From the NCBI GenBank assembly GCA_032160545.1, contig JAVHVN010000178.1, positions 1-33,370 of the forward strand: a DNA stretch of 33,370 nt, in the 5' to 3' direction. How positions within the stretch are numbered: the stretch's first letter is position 1; every line of letters begins with the position of its first letter. The position numbers and the translations under genes are program-made. The stretch comes from DATGFB01 sp032160545. Lineage in GTDB: Bacteria; Actinomycetota; Actinomycetes; Mycobacteriales; Jatrophihabitantaceae. Below are positions 17,170-25,242 of this stretch, in pieces. The notes under the pieces are model-generated. The model worked only from the letters and a program-made list of their open reading frames with translations, was not told where the DNA came from and did not search any database.

Positions 17170-18099
17170 TCACGACGTGCTCCACGCGCGGGTGGCGCGC
17201 AGGTACACCAGGGACAGCAGCGCGAGGAACGCCGCCAGCATCAGGCTGAGCGCCGTCGCCGCGCCGTAGTCGCCACCGAGGCTGTTCCCGAACGCGTAGT
17301 TGAAGATCATCAGCAGCACCGTCGTCGTCGAGTTGTTCGGGCCGCCGGAGGTGAACAGGTACGGCTCCAGGAACACCTGGGCGGTTCCGAGGATCTGCAG
17401 GATCATCGTCACCAGCAGCACCCCGCGCAGCTGCGGCAGCGTCACGTGCCAGACCTTGTGCCACACGCCGGCGCCGTCGACGGAGGCGGCTTCGTAGAGC
17501 TCTCGGTTCACACCGGTGAGGGCGGCGAGGTAGATGATCACCGTGGCGCCGGCATTGGCCCAGGTGGCTTCGAGCACCAGCGCGGGCATCGCCCAGTGCG
17601 AGTCCTGCAGCCACGGGTAGGGCCCGAGATGCACCCAGCCGAGGATCGTGTTGAACGCCCCGGCCGAGCTCGCGTCGTAGAAGGTCTTCCACAGCAGGAC
17701 GGCCACGACCGGCGGAATCACGACCGGTAGGTACGCCAGGGCGCTGTAGACGCCGCGGAAGCGACGCACCTCACTCATCAGCACCGCGGCGGCAAGCGGT
17801 ATCGGATAGCCGAAGATCAGGGCCAGGCCGGCGAACTCGGCCGTGTTGCGGACGGCCGTCGGTAGCAGCGGATCGTGGATCACGGTCGAGAAGTTGTGCA
17901 GGCCGACCCACTTCGCCGGCATTACCAGGTTCGTGTGCTGCAGCGACATCGTCACCGTGCGCACGATCGGGTACCAGGAGAACGCGCCGAACACCGCGAG
18001 TAGCGGCAGCAGGAACACCAGGGTGGTGAGCCCGCCGCCGCGTACCCAGGTGACCGGCGTGCGGCGGGCCCGCCGGATCTCGCGCTTGTTCATGTACAC
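17170..18099 (-). CDS. Sugar ABC permease, MalF type
   Basis: A 309-aa permease with six predicted membrane helices (first at about 25-45). The EAA loop reads ELYEAASVDGAGVWHKVWHV, typical of the MalF/UgpA group. The family segments WVGLHNFSTV and the EPYLFTSGGPNNST loop are present. The GTG start at 18099 has GGAGAGG nine bases upstream; an ATG two codons later is the alternative. It is separated from the binding-protein gene by 123 bp that hold a strong hairpin, so less permease than binding protein is expected. Confidence 0.95.
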   Translation of the reverse strand: MYMNKREIRRARRTPVTWVRGGGLTTLVFLLPLLAVFGAFSWYPIVRTVTMSLQHTNLVMPAKWVGLHNFSTVIHDPLLPTAVRNTAEFAGLALIFGYPIPLAAAVLMSEVRRFRGVYSALAYLPVVIPPVVAVLLWKTFYDASSAGAFNTILGWVHLGPYPWLQDSHWAMPALVLEATWANAGATVIIYLAALTGVNRELYEAASVDGAGVWHKVWHVTLPQLRGVLLVTMILQILGTAQVFLEPYLFTSGGPNNSTTTVLLMIFNYAFGNSLGGDYGAATALSLMLAAFLALLSLVYLRATRAWSTS

Positions 18100-18155
18100 G
18101 CCGTGTCGCCTCTCCGCCGCCGTTCGTACCGAATCGCCGACTGCCCGGATGCCGA

Positions 18156-18195
18156 GCGGGTGGCCGGGAGGCCCATGCGACTCCCGACCACCCGC
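18156..18195 (-). terminator. Long intercistronic hairpin after the sugar-binding protein gene
   Basis: A 15-bp stem (arms 18156-18170 and 18181-18195, one G-U wobble in the minus-strand RNA) with a 10-nt loop. It starts 27 bp after the binding-protein stop and lies before the permease genes. There is no U-tract. In sugar ABC operons such structures protect the binding-protein message or partly stop transcription, raising the binding protein over the permeases. Confidence 0.72.
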
Positions 18196-18222
18196 GGTCC
18201 CGGCGCGTGCAAGCAGCTCGCG

Positions 18223-19635
18223 CTACTTGCCCTGCGAGATCGCAGTCTGCGCAGCATCATTCGCTGTCTTGAGCAGCGAGTCGATGTTCGCGTTCTTATT
18301 GGTGAGAACGGCCTGCACCACCGGGTCGAGCGCGTGGTACACGCTCTGCGTCGACGCAGCGGGTTCGGCCGCGAGCGGCTGGTCGAACACCTTGCTGGTG
18401 AAAGGCGTCATCTGGTCCTGTGGGACGTTGATGAACGACTTGATCCAGGTGTTGGCCAGGTCGTACTGCTCCTTGTCGAACACCGGCAGCGCCGGCACGC
18501 CGACCGGCTGCTTCGAGGCGACGAGCGTCTGTGCGTTGCGCACGGCCTGCTGCTGGTTCACCAGCGGCTGCTCGTAGAAGAAGTCGATCCACTTCACCGC
18601 GGCGGCCTTCTCAGCGGCCTTGGCATCCGGGCGGACGGCGGCGAGTGTCCCGCCGCCGAGGATCGCCGCGTTCGGGTCGCTCGCCAGCGGCAGTGCGGCG
18701 AGGCCGTACATCTTCGGGTCGATCTTCTCGGCCTGAACCAGGTTCGTGTACACGTCCGAGCCGCTCACGTACATGCCGACCTTGCCGGCCGCGAACGCCT
18801 GGTTGATGTCGCTCCAGCCGTAATCGAAGCTCGAGCCCATCGAGTTGTCGTTCCAGCGCATGTCATGCAGCGCCTGCAGGGCCTGCTTGGTCTGGTCGCT
18901 GTTCAGCGTGGCCTTGGCACTCGTTCCCGTCCCGGTTTCCATCCGCCCACCCATGGCGTAAGCCACGGTGGTCAGGATCCAGCCGGCGGTGTTGTCGTTC
19001 TTGCCCATCTCGGCGTAGCCGGCCTTGCCCGTCGCCGCGGTGATCTTCTTGGCGTCCGCCGCGATTTCGGCCCAGGTGGTCGGCGGGCTGTTCGGGTCGA
19101 GCCCGGCCTGGGTGAACAGGTTGCGGTTGTAGTGCAGAGCCTGTGCGTATGCCGCCGTCGGCACTGCGACGATCTTGCCGCCGGACGTGGTGCCCTCGGC
19201 GATGACGGCCGGGTTGTACTTGCTGAAGTACGGCAGCGCCTTGACATCACTGGTCAGGTCCGCGAGCTGCCCGTTCTCGCCGAGCGTGCGTCCGTCCGTG
19301 AACGGAACCGTGAACACGGTGGGCAGGGTCCCGGCAGCCAGCTTGGCGGCGAATGTCGGGCCGGTCCACTGGTACTGCACCGACTTCACCGTGATGTTCG
19401 GATACGCCTTCTGGAACTCGGCCACCTGGTTGTTGAACTGCGTGGTCGCCTCGGCCGTCGAGCCGGGGATCAGCGAGGCCACGCTGATCGTGACCTTCGC
19501 ATTCGCGTCGGCCGTCGTGGACTGGTTCGCCGGCGGACTGGACTTGGAACTGCTGCATGCCGCGGCGAGCAAACCCGCGGCCACCACGACGGCGGTCACC
19601 GTCGTGCTCTTTCGCCTCGCTCTGAACGACTTCAT
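18223..19635 (-). CDS. Sugar-binding lipoprotein of ABC importer
   Basis: A 470-aa family 1 extracellular solute-binding protein. A basic N-terminus and hydrophobic segment lead to a lipobox LAAAC (C27), so the mature protein is a membrane-anchored lipoprotein. A Ser/Asn linker follows, then the two-lobed MalE-like fold with segments such as VAEFQKAYPNITVK, KIVAVPTAAYAQALHYNRNLF and AFAAGKVGMYVSGS. The ATG at 19635 is preferred over the GTG two codons upstream because AGGAG lies five bases away. It is 40 nt after the glucosidase gene in the same direction. The likely ligand is an alpha-glucoside or maltooligosaccharide, inferred from the adjacent GH13 enzyme. Confidence 0.95.
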   Translation of the reverse strand: MKSFRARRKSTTVTAVVVAAGLLAAACSSSKSSPPANQSTTADANAKVTISVASLIPGSTAEATTQFNNQVAEFQKAYPNITVKSVQYQWTGPTFAAKLAAGTLPTVFTVPFTDGRTLGENGQLADLTSDVKALPYFSKYNPAVIAEGTTSGGKIVAVPTAAYAQALHYNRNLFTQAGLDPNSPPTTWAEIAADAKKITAATGKAGYAEMGKNDNTAGWILTTVAYAMGGRMETGTGTSAKATLNSDQTKQALQALHDMRWNDNSMGSSFDYGWSDINQAFAAGKVGMYVSGSDVYTNLVQAEKIDPKMYGLAALPLASDPNAAILGGGTLAAVRPDAKAAEKAAAVKWIDFFYEQPLVNQQQAVRNAQTLVASKQPVGVPALPVFDKEQYDLANTWIKSFINVPQDQMTPFTSKVFDQPLAAEPAASTQSVYHALDPVVQAVLTNKNANIDSLLKTANDAAQTAISQGK

Positions 19636-19675
19636 CGTCACTCCTGGGTTGATGGATCGCGGGTAGGTCGAACGG

Positions 19676-21319
19676 TCACCGATGTGGGTTGAGTCGCAGC
19701 CACGCCGTCGCGTCGCGTGGCAGCTGACCTCCTTCTAGCGGGGCGCTGGCGATGAGGAATTCGGCGTCGGACGGCAGCGCCACAGGGTCGGCGCCGAAGT
19801 TGACGACGCACAGCAGGTCGCGGCCACGGGTGAACGCCAGGACCTCCTCTGGGCTGCTGTGCCACTGCAGATCGCCATCGCCGAGATCGGGTTCCTCCCG
19901 GCGAATACGCAGGCCGGCTCGGTAGAGCGCAAGCATGGAAGCGGGGTCCGCGTCCTCGGCCGCGACGGTGAGGGGGCCCCACCCCTCGGGCTGGTCGAGC
20001 CACGGCGCCCTCGTGGTGCCGGCCGGGCTGAACCCGTACGGAGGCTCGTCGCCGGCCCACGGCAGCGGAACGCGGCAGCCGTCCCGGCCCGGGTCCACGC
20101 CGTTGGACCGGAAGAACATCGGATCCTGGCGTCGCTCGGCGGGGATGTCCTCGACCTCCGGCAGGCCCAGCTCCTCGCCCTGGTAGAGGTACATGGAACC
20201 CGGCAGCGCCATGGTGAGCAGGGCGGCGGCTCGCGCCCGGCGGTTGCCGAGCTTCAGGTCGGTGGGCACTCCGGTCCGCTTGCTCTCGAAGGAGAACGAC
20301 GTGTCGGCGCGGCCGTAGCGCGTCACCGGCCGGGTGACGTCATGGTTCGACAGCACCCAGGTCGCCGGTGCGCCGACCGGGGCGTGCGCGGCGATCGTCG
20401 ACTCGATCGAGCGGCGCAGCGCGCGGGGGTCCCACGGGCAGGCGAGATAGTCGAAGTTGAAGGCCGTGTGCAGTTCGTCCCGCCGGAGGTACCGAGCGAA
20501 ACGCTGGGCGTCGGGTAGCCAGATCTCGCCGACGAGCACGCGCGGCGGGGAGTAGGCGTCGGCCACCGCGCGCCACTGCCGGTACACCTCGTGCAGCTCG
20601 TCCCGGTCGACGAACGGGTGTTCACCGGGGCCGTGCTCGTCGGTCTGCTCGCCCAGTTCGGGGTCCTTGAACAGCAGCGCGGCCGAGTCGATCCGGATGC
20701 CGGAGACACCACGGTCGAACCAGAAGCGCAGCACGTCCTCGTGCTCGCGCCAGACGTCGGGATGGGTCCAGTTGAGGTCGGGCTGCTCGGGCGCGAACAG
20801 GTGCAGGTACCACTCGCCCGGCACCCCGTCGGCGTCCTTGGTCCTGGTCCAGGCCGGGCCCCCGAAGATCGACTGCCAGTCGTTGGGCGCCAACTCACCC
20901 GAGTCGCCGCGCCCGGGGCGGAACCAGAATCGCTCGCGCTCGGGCGATCCCGGGGGCGCCGCCAGCGCCGCCGTGAACCAGGCGTGCTGATCGGAGATGT
21001 GATTCGGGACGATGTCGACGATCGTGCGGATGCCGAGGTCCAGGGCTTCTGCGATCAGCCGCTCGGCCTCGGCCAGGGTGCCGAAGCTCGGGTCGATCGC
21101 GCGGTAGTCGCTCACGTCGTAGCCGCTGTCGGCCATCGGCGACGGGTACCACGGGCTGAACCAGAGCGCATCGACGCCGAGATCGCGCAGGTAGGGCATG
21201 TGGTCGCGCACCCCGGCGAGATCGCCGGTGCCGTCGCCGTTGGCATCGGCGAAGGAGCGGACATAGACCTGGTAGACGACCGCGTCGCACCACCAGTCGG
21301 GCCGTCCTGCTCCGGTCAC
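19676..21319 (-). CDS. GH13 alpha-glucosidase
   Basis: A 547-aa glycoside hydrolase family 13 enzyme of the oligo-1,6-glucosidase/alpha-glucosidase type. It has the beta-strand motifs DIVPNH, GIRIDSA with the nucleophile Asp211, VGEIW with the acid/base Glu265, and SNHD with the transition-state Asp327 (numbering from the chosen start). No signal peptide is present, so it acts in the cytosol on imported sugars. The GTG at 21319 is chosen because GGGGAG lies eight bases upstream and the (beta/alpha)8 domain starts soon after; a GTG at 21355 would add 12 residues but has no ribosome site. It is the first gene of the operon with the ABC importer and has a candidate LacI operator upstream. Confidence 0.94.
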   Translation of the reverse strand: MTGAGRPDWWCDAVVYQVYVRSFADANGDGTGDLAGVRDHMPYLRDLGVDALWFSPWYPSPMADSGYDVSDYRAIDPSFGTLAEAERLIAEALDLGIRTIVDIVPNHISDQHAWFTAALAAPPGSPERERFWFRPGRGDSGELAPNDWQSIFGGPAWTRTKDADGVPGEWYLHLFAPEQPDLNWTHPDVWREHEDVLRFWFDRGVSGIRIDSAALLFKDPELGEQTDEHGPGEHPFVDRDELHEVYRQWRAVADAYSPPRVLVGEIWLPDAQRFARYLRRDELHTAFNFDYLACPWDPRALRRSIESTIAAHAPVGAPATWVLSNHDVTRPVTRYGRADTSFSFESKRTGVPTDLKLGNRRARAAALLTMALPGSMYLYQGEELGLPEVEDIPAERRQDPMFFRSNGVDPGRDGCRVPLPWAGDEPPYGFSPAGTTRAPWLDQPEGWGPLTVAAEDADPASMLALYRAGLRIRREEPDLGDGDLQWHSSPEEVLAFTRGRDLLCVVNFGADPVALPSDAEFLIASAPLEGGQLPRDATAWLRLNPHR

Positions 21320-21373
21320 CCGCTGTCTCCCCACCGCTGGTGTGGCCCTGATCACCGGGGCCGAGTGACGGGA

Positions 21374-21403
21374 AGACTACGCACAGATGACAACTGGCTG
21401 CAA
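21374..21403 (-). promoter_or_regulatory. Candidate promoter of the alpha-glucoside operon
   Basis: On the minus strand, TTGCAG (21403-21398) and TAGTCT (21379-21374) are separated by 18 bp. Transcription would start near 21367. The -35 hexamer is the outer arm of the LacI operator candidate, so repressor binding would mask it. Confidence 0.5.
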
Positions 21404-21424
21404 GAGATCGACGACTGTTTGCAG
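21398..21424. promoter_or_regulatory. LacI operator candidate before the glucosidase gene
   Basis: Outer inverted arms CTGCAA (21398-21403) and TTGCAG (21419-21424). Inside, the minus strand at 21423-21408 reads TGCAAACAGTCGTCGA, matching 15 of 16 bases of a site at 22538-22553 before the lacI gene. Shared sequence upstream of the regulator and its likely target makes this the best operator candidate. Confidence 0.72.
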
Positions 21425-21501
21425 ATTTGTTACTAACGCCAGAAAGCACGAACCGTCGCGGAACGTGACAGCTCCGCTCATGGGCGGTGCGGCAGGGCGC
21501 C

Positions 21502-22524
21502 TCAGGCGGGTCCGGCAGCGGGCACCGGGGCCGGCCCGGTCGAGCCGCGGACGACCAGCTCGGGCTCGAAGATGAGTTCCTCGACCGGCACGGCCGAGCC
21601 CTCCATCTGGCCGGTCAACATGGCCACCGCGGCCCTGCCGATGGCTTCGATCGGTTGCCGGACGGTGGTGAGCGGGGGGTCGGTGCAGTTCATGAACGCA
21701 GAGTCGTCGAACCCGACCACCGAGACGTCGCCGGGAACCGTCAGGCCGGCGCGGCGCACAGCGCGGATCGCGCCGAGGGCCAGCGGGTCGCTGGCGCAGA
21801 CGATTCCGGTCGCGCCGGCGCGGATCAGCCGGCTCGCCGCAGCCTGGCCGCCCTCGAGCGAGAACATGGTCCGCTCGACGAGCCGGGTCGGCGACGCGCC
21901 GCCGAGCCGGCTCGTCGCCTCTTCGTACGCGGCGAGCTTGCGCAGCGACGGCATGTGGTCGGACGGGCCGAGGATGACACCGATCCGCTCGTGCCCCAGG
22001 GAGACCAGGTGGCCGTGGGCCTGCTCCATGGCAACCGCGTCGTCGGTGGAGACCCGCGGGAAATCGAGGTGCTCGGCGGCGGCATTGACGAGGACGACCG
22101 GCAGCCGGCGCTTGAACAGGCGCGTGTAATGGTCGTGCGGGGCATCGGCCTCGGCGTACTGACCACCGGCGAACACCATGCCGGAGACCTGACGCTCGAG
22201 CAGCATGTCGACGTACTCGGCCTCGGACATGCTGCCGGTTCGGGTGCACAGGACCGCATTGAAGCCGCGCTGGGCCAGCGCCCCGCCGACGACCTCGGCG
22301 AGCGCCGGGAAGATCGGGTTCTGCAACTCGGGAACGATGAGCCCGACCATCCGCGCGCTGCCCTTGCGCAGCTGCGTGGGGCGCTCGTACCCGATGACGT
22401 CCAGCGCGGTGAGCACGGCCTGGCGGGTTGCCTCGGAGATGCCGGCCTTGCCGTTGAGGACCCGGCTCACCGTGGCCTCGCTGACCCCGGCTTGCTTGGC
22501 TACCTCCGCGAGATGACGTGCCAT
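21502..22524 (-). CDS. LacI-family transcriptional repressor
   Basis: A 340-aa LacI/GalR regulator. The N-terminal HTH (LAEVAKQAGVSEATVSRVLN, about 5-24) and hinge helix lead into a periplasmic-binding-protein-like sugar domain (about 60-330) with motifs GLIVPELQNPIFPALAEVV and GDVSVVGFDDSAF. It should bind DNA as a dimer and release it on binding a sugar. It lies just upstream of the alpha-glucosidase/ABC operon on the same strand. A -10-like TAGCCT at 22536-22531 is so close to the ATG that the mRNA is probably leaderless. An operator candidate overlaps this region, so autoregulation is likely. Confidence 0.95.
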   Translation of the reverse strand: MARHLAEVAKQAGVSEATVSRVLNGKAGISEATRQAVLTALDVIGYERPTQLRKGSARMVGLIVPELQNPIFPALAEVVGGALAQRGFNAVLCTRTGSMSEAEYVDMLLERQVSGMVFAGGQYAEADAPHDHYTRLFKRRLPVVLVNAAAEHLDFPRVSTDDAVAMEQAHGHLVSLGHERIGVILGPSDHMPSLRKLAAYEEATSRLGGASPTRLVERTMFSLEGGQAAASRLIRAGATGIVCASDPLALGAIRAVRRAGLTVPGDVSVVGFDDSAFMNCTDPPLTTVRQPIEAIGRAAVAMLTGQMEGSAVPVEELIFEPELVVRGSTGPAPVPAAGPA

Positions 22525-22530
22525 GCGCCC

Positions 22531-22568
22531 AGGCTAATGCAAACAGTCGACGAGCGGCGTGCAAGCAG
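22531..22568. promoter_or_regulatory. lacI promoter -10 and LacI operator candidate
   Basis: TGCAAACAGTCGACGA at 22538-22553 is nearly identical to the site before the glucosidase gene. A second TGCAAGCAG at 22560-22568 repeats the first half (TGCAAACAG) at 22-bp spacing, about two helical turns. TAGCCT on the minus strand at 22536-22531 is a -10 hexamer that would start transcription at the ATG (22524). Confidence 0.65.
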
Positions 22569-22615
22569 CCGGCAAGGACGGGCGATTCGGTGCGGTGGTT
22601 GGGTGAAGCCGCAAG

Positions 22616-23377
22616 CTATTGCACGAGTGCGCTGCGCATCCGCCGCAGTGCCACTGCCGACGCCACGGCTCCCATCGCGACGAGGTACAGCACCGGGACG
22701 ATCAGCTGGTGATCGACGTGACCGAGCGCCGGCCGGCGCAGCAGTTCGATGCTCTGGTACAGAGGAAGGCACTCGACCGCCAGCTGCACCGGCCGCGGAT
22801 AGACCCCCAGCGGGTAGAACGTCGTCGCGAACAGGAACATCGGCAGCATCACGAGCTGGATGTACTGCATGTCGGCGAACCCGCGCAGCAGCGTCACGAC
22901 CACGACGCCCGTCGCCGCGAACGCGAACCCGATCAGCGCGGCGCCGGGTACAGCCAGCAGCGCCCACGGCGAATGAAGCAGCCCCAGCGCAGTGACGACG
23001 CCCAGGAAGGCCGTCGTGACGACCGTCCCCCGCAGCACCGCCCACGCCACCTCACCGAACGCGATGTCGGCGACGCCGAGCGGGGTTGCCAGGATCGGTT
23101 GATACACCCGCTCGACCGCCAGCCGCCCGTACATCAGAAACGTGGTCTCGTTCATCGACCCGTTCATCGCGGCGGTCGCGAGCAGGGCCGGCGCGACGAA
23201 CTCGGCGTACCGGACGTGGGGGCCGAGCCCCGCCAGGTGCCCGACCAGCTCGCCGATGCCGAGGCCGACGGACCCGAGATAGAGCACCGGCTCGAGGATC
23301 TCGGCGAGCAAGAGCGCCCAGGTGTGCCGGTAGATCATCAGGTTGCGGCGCACGATGGAGCTACCCGGCGCGTTCAT
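22616..23377 (-). CDS. ABC-2 type exporter permease
   Basis: A 253-aa membrane permease of the ABC-2 (DrrB/NodJ-like) family with six predicted helices. Family marks are the N-terminal RRNLMIYRHTWALLLAEILEPVLYL segment before and in helix 1, and the ABC-2 signature-like stretch LPMFLFATTFYPLGVYP near helix 5. Its ATG overlaps the stop of the other permease gene (ATGA, 23374-23377). The two permeases and the ATPase upstream form one exporter. NodIJ-type systems move lipo-oligosaccharides and DrrAB-type systems move drugs; the substrate here is unknown. The 91 bp to the lacI start contain only that gene's control region. Confidence 0.92.
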   Translation of the reverse strand: MNAPGSSIVRRNLMIYRHTWALLLAEILEPVLYLGSVGLGIGELVGHLAGLGPHVRYAEFVAPALLATAAMNGSMNETTFLMYGRLAVERVYQPILATPLGVADIAFGEVAWAVLRGTVVTTAFLGVVTALGLLHSPWALLAVPGAALIGFAFAATGVVVVTLLRGFADMQYIQLVMLPMFLFATTFYPLGVYPRPVQLAVECLPLYQSIELLRRPALGHVDHQLIVPVLYLVAMGAVASAVALRRMRSALVQ

Positions 23378-24159
23378 GCGGTGAGCTCCGCGGCGTAGCG
23401 CCGGCGGCCCCAGATGATCCCGAGTGCGATCAGGGACCCGAGGTACGCCGCGTGCCCGACGGTGCCCAGCAGGTCGGCCGTGCCGAGACCGAGCGTCCGG
23501 CTGAGCTCGACGCCCTGGTAGAGCGGGGTGCATACGACGATCGCGTGCAGCCAGGTCGGCAGCTGCTCGGCCGAGAAGAACGTCCCGGCGAACATGTACA
23601 TCGGCATGAGGACGAACCGGAAGCCCGCGGTCAGCACGGACTGGCGCTGCACGCCGACCGCCCACGCCGCGACCGGTGCCGCGAAGGCCAGCCCCGTCAG
23701 CACTGCCGCCAGCCACACGCCGGGCACGCGCTGCGGGGGCACCGCTCCGAACGCCGACGCCACGATGGCGAAGGCCAATCCGCTGGTGGCGACCCGGAAG
23801 GCGACGAACGCAAGATGGCCGGACAGCAGATCCGCCGGTGTCAGCGGCGTGGCCAGCGCCGCCCGGTAGTTGCCGCCAGGACGGGCGGAGGTGTGCACAG
23901 GCCCCGCGGACTCGAGGTAGGCGGTCTGCATCATGGCCGCCGCAAGAAGCCCGGGCGCGAGGAATGCCAGGTAGCTGTGGCCGTGCAGGTAGGCGCTGTC
24001 GTGGTGGTCGACCAGGGTTCCGAGCCCGGCCCCCATGGCGGTGAGGAACAGGACCGGGTTGGCCACGCTGATCACGATGGTTCCCCGCCATACCCGGCGG
24101 TAGCGCAGCAGCCAGTAGGCGAACGCGTCCACGGCGCGCGATTCGGTACGGATCGTCAT
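23374..24159 (-). CDS. ABC-2 type exporter permease
   Basis: A 261-aa permease with six predicted helices, a paralogue-like partner of the next gene: both share the N-terminal pattern R-x-W-x-G/A-x-I/L before helix 1, and a matching helix 5 segment (here LMPMYMFAGTFFSAEQLP). The probable functional transporter is a heterodimer of the two permeases with the ATPase from the upstream gene, whose stop is only 5 bp before this ATG. Translation of the following permease is coupled by a 4-bp overlap. Confidence 0.92.
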   Translation of the reverse strand: MTIRTESRAVDAFAYWLLRYRRVWRGTIVISVANPVLFLTAMGAGLGTLVDHHDSAYLHGHSYLAFLAPGLLAAAMMQTAYLESAGPVHTSARPGGNYRAALATPLTPADLLSGHLAFVAFRVATSGLAFAIVASAFGAVPPQRVPGVWLAAVLTGLAFAAPVAAWAVGVQRQSVLTAGFRFVLMPMYMFAGTFFSAEQLPTWLHAIVVCTPLYQGVELSRTLGLGTADLLGTVGHAAYLGSLIALGIIWGRRRYAAELTA

Positions 24160-24164
24160 CGGCC

Positions 24165-25145
24165 CTACTCGATCAGCGAGCGGCCGGTCAGCCGCAGGAA
24201 GACGTCCTCGAGTCCGGCTCTGCGCACCAGGGAGGTCATCGGGCGCAACCCGGCCTGGGTCGCCGCGACCAGGGCCGCCTCGCCGTCGTCGGTGTAGCAG
24301 AGCAGCCGGTCGGGCAGCACCTCGACGCGGTCGCCGATCACGCTCAAGCGGTCGACCGAGTCGAGCTGCGTGCCCGGGTCGAACCGCAGCTCGAGCACCT
24401 CGCGGGTGGCGTGCTCCTTGATGAGGACGTGCGGTGAGCCTTCGGCGACCACCCGGCCGCGATCCATGATCACCAGCCGGTCGCAGAGCTGCTCGGCCTC
24501 GTCCATGTAGTGCGTCGTGAGGATGAGCGTGACGCCGTCCCGCTTGAGCTGGAACAGCCGTTCCCACAACAGGTGGCGGGCCTGCGGGTCGAGGCCGGTC
24601 GTGGGTTCGTCGAGCAGCAGGATCTCCGGTTGATTGATCAGTGAGCGGGCGATCGTGAGACGCCGGCGCATGCCTCCGGACAGCGCATGGACCCGGTCGT
24701 CCGCCTTGTCGGCGAGCCGGGCGAAGTCCAGCAGCTGTTCGGCCCGCTCATGGACCACCATCTTGGGCAGCCGGAAGTAGCGACCATAGATGAGCAGGTT
24801 CTCGCGAACGGTGAGCTCGGAGTCGAGGTTGTCGTCCTGCGGAACGGAGCCCATCCGGGAGCGGATCCGCGGTCCGTTGCTCGACGCGTCCAGTCCGAGC
24901 ACCGTGAGGCTTCCCGCGGTCGGCGGGGATACGCAGCCGATCATCCGCATCGTCGAGGACTTGCCTGCGCCGTTCGGCCCGAGGAAGCCGAACGACTCCC
25001 CCGCCGCGACGTCGAAATCGACGCCATCGACGGCGACGAACGGCGCGCCGCCCTTGCGCCCCGGGTACGCCTTGCCGAGCCCGCGAGCCGACACCATGCT
25101 CGCGCTGCCCGCAACCGTCGCTGTCACAAGGCGCAACTCTGGCAT
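24165..25145 (-). CDS. ABC exporter ATPase (NodI/DrrA-like)
   Basis: A 326-aa ATP-binding subunit. Walker A GPNGAGKS (56-63), signature LSGGM (155-159), Walker B ILLLDEP (175-181) and H-loop TTHYMDEAE are intact. The C-terminal 90 residues match the DrrA/NodI extension ending in GLEDVFLRLTGR. It is the first gene of the three-gene exporter operon. The ATG at 25145 gives a 17-residue N-terminal extension before the ABC domain; a start at the internal ATG (25097) is possible, and neither has a clear ribosome site. The upstream stretch 25146-25215 is unusually AT-rich for this genome and probably contains the promoter. Confidence 0.94.
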   Translation of the reverse strand: MPELRLVTATVAGSASMVSARGLGKAYPGRKGGAPFVAVDGVDFDVAAGESFGFLGPNGAGKSSTMRMIGCVSPPTAGSLTVLGLDASSNGPRIRSRMGSVPQDDNLDSELTVRENLLIYGRYFRLPKMVVHERAEQLLDFARLADKADDRVHALSGGMRRRLTIARSLINQPEILLLDEPTTGLDPQARHLLWERLFQLKRDGVTLILTTHYMDEAEQLCDRLVIMDRGRVVAEGSPHVLIKEHATREVLELRFDPGTQLDSVDRLSVIGDRVEVLPDRLLCYTDDGEAALVAATQAGLRPMTSLVRRAGLEDVFLRLTGRSLIE

Positions 25146-25242
25146 CGATGTGCGCGTTACTCAATCAAGTTATGCAATTTACCGATGTCATTCGGCAATT
25201 GTCCGACAACGGGTTGGGCCGTGTGGACGGATGGCTCGCCGG

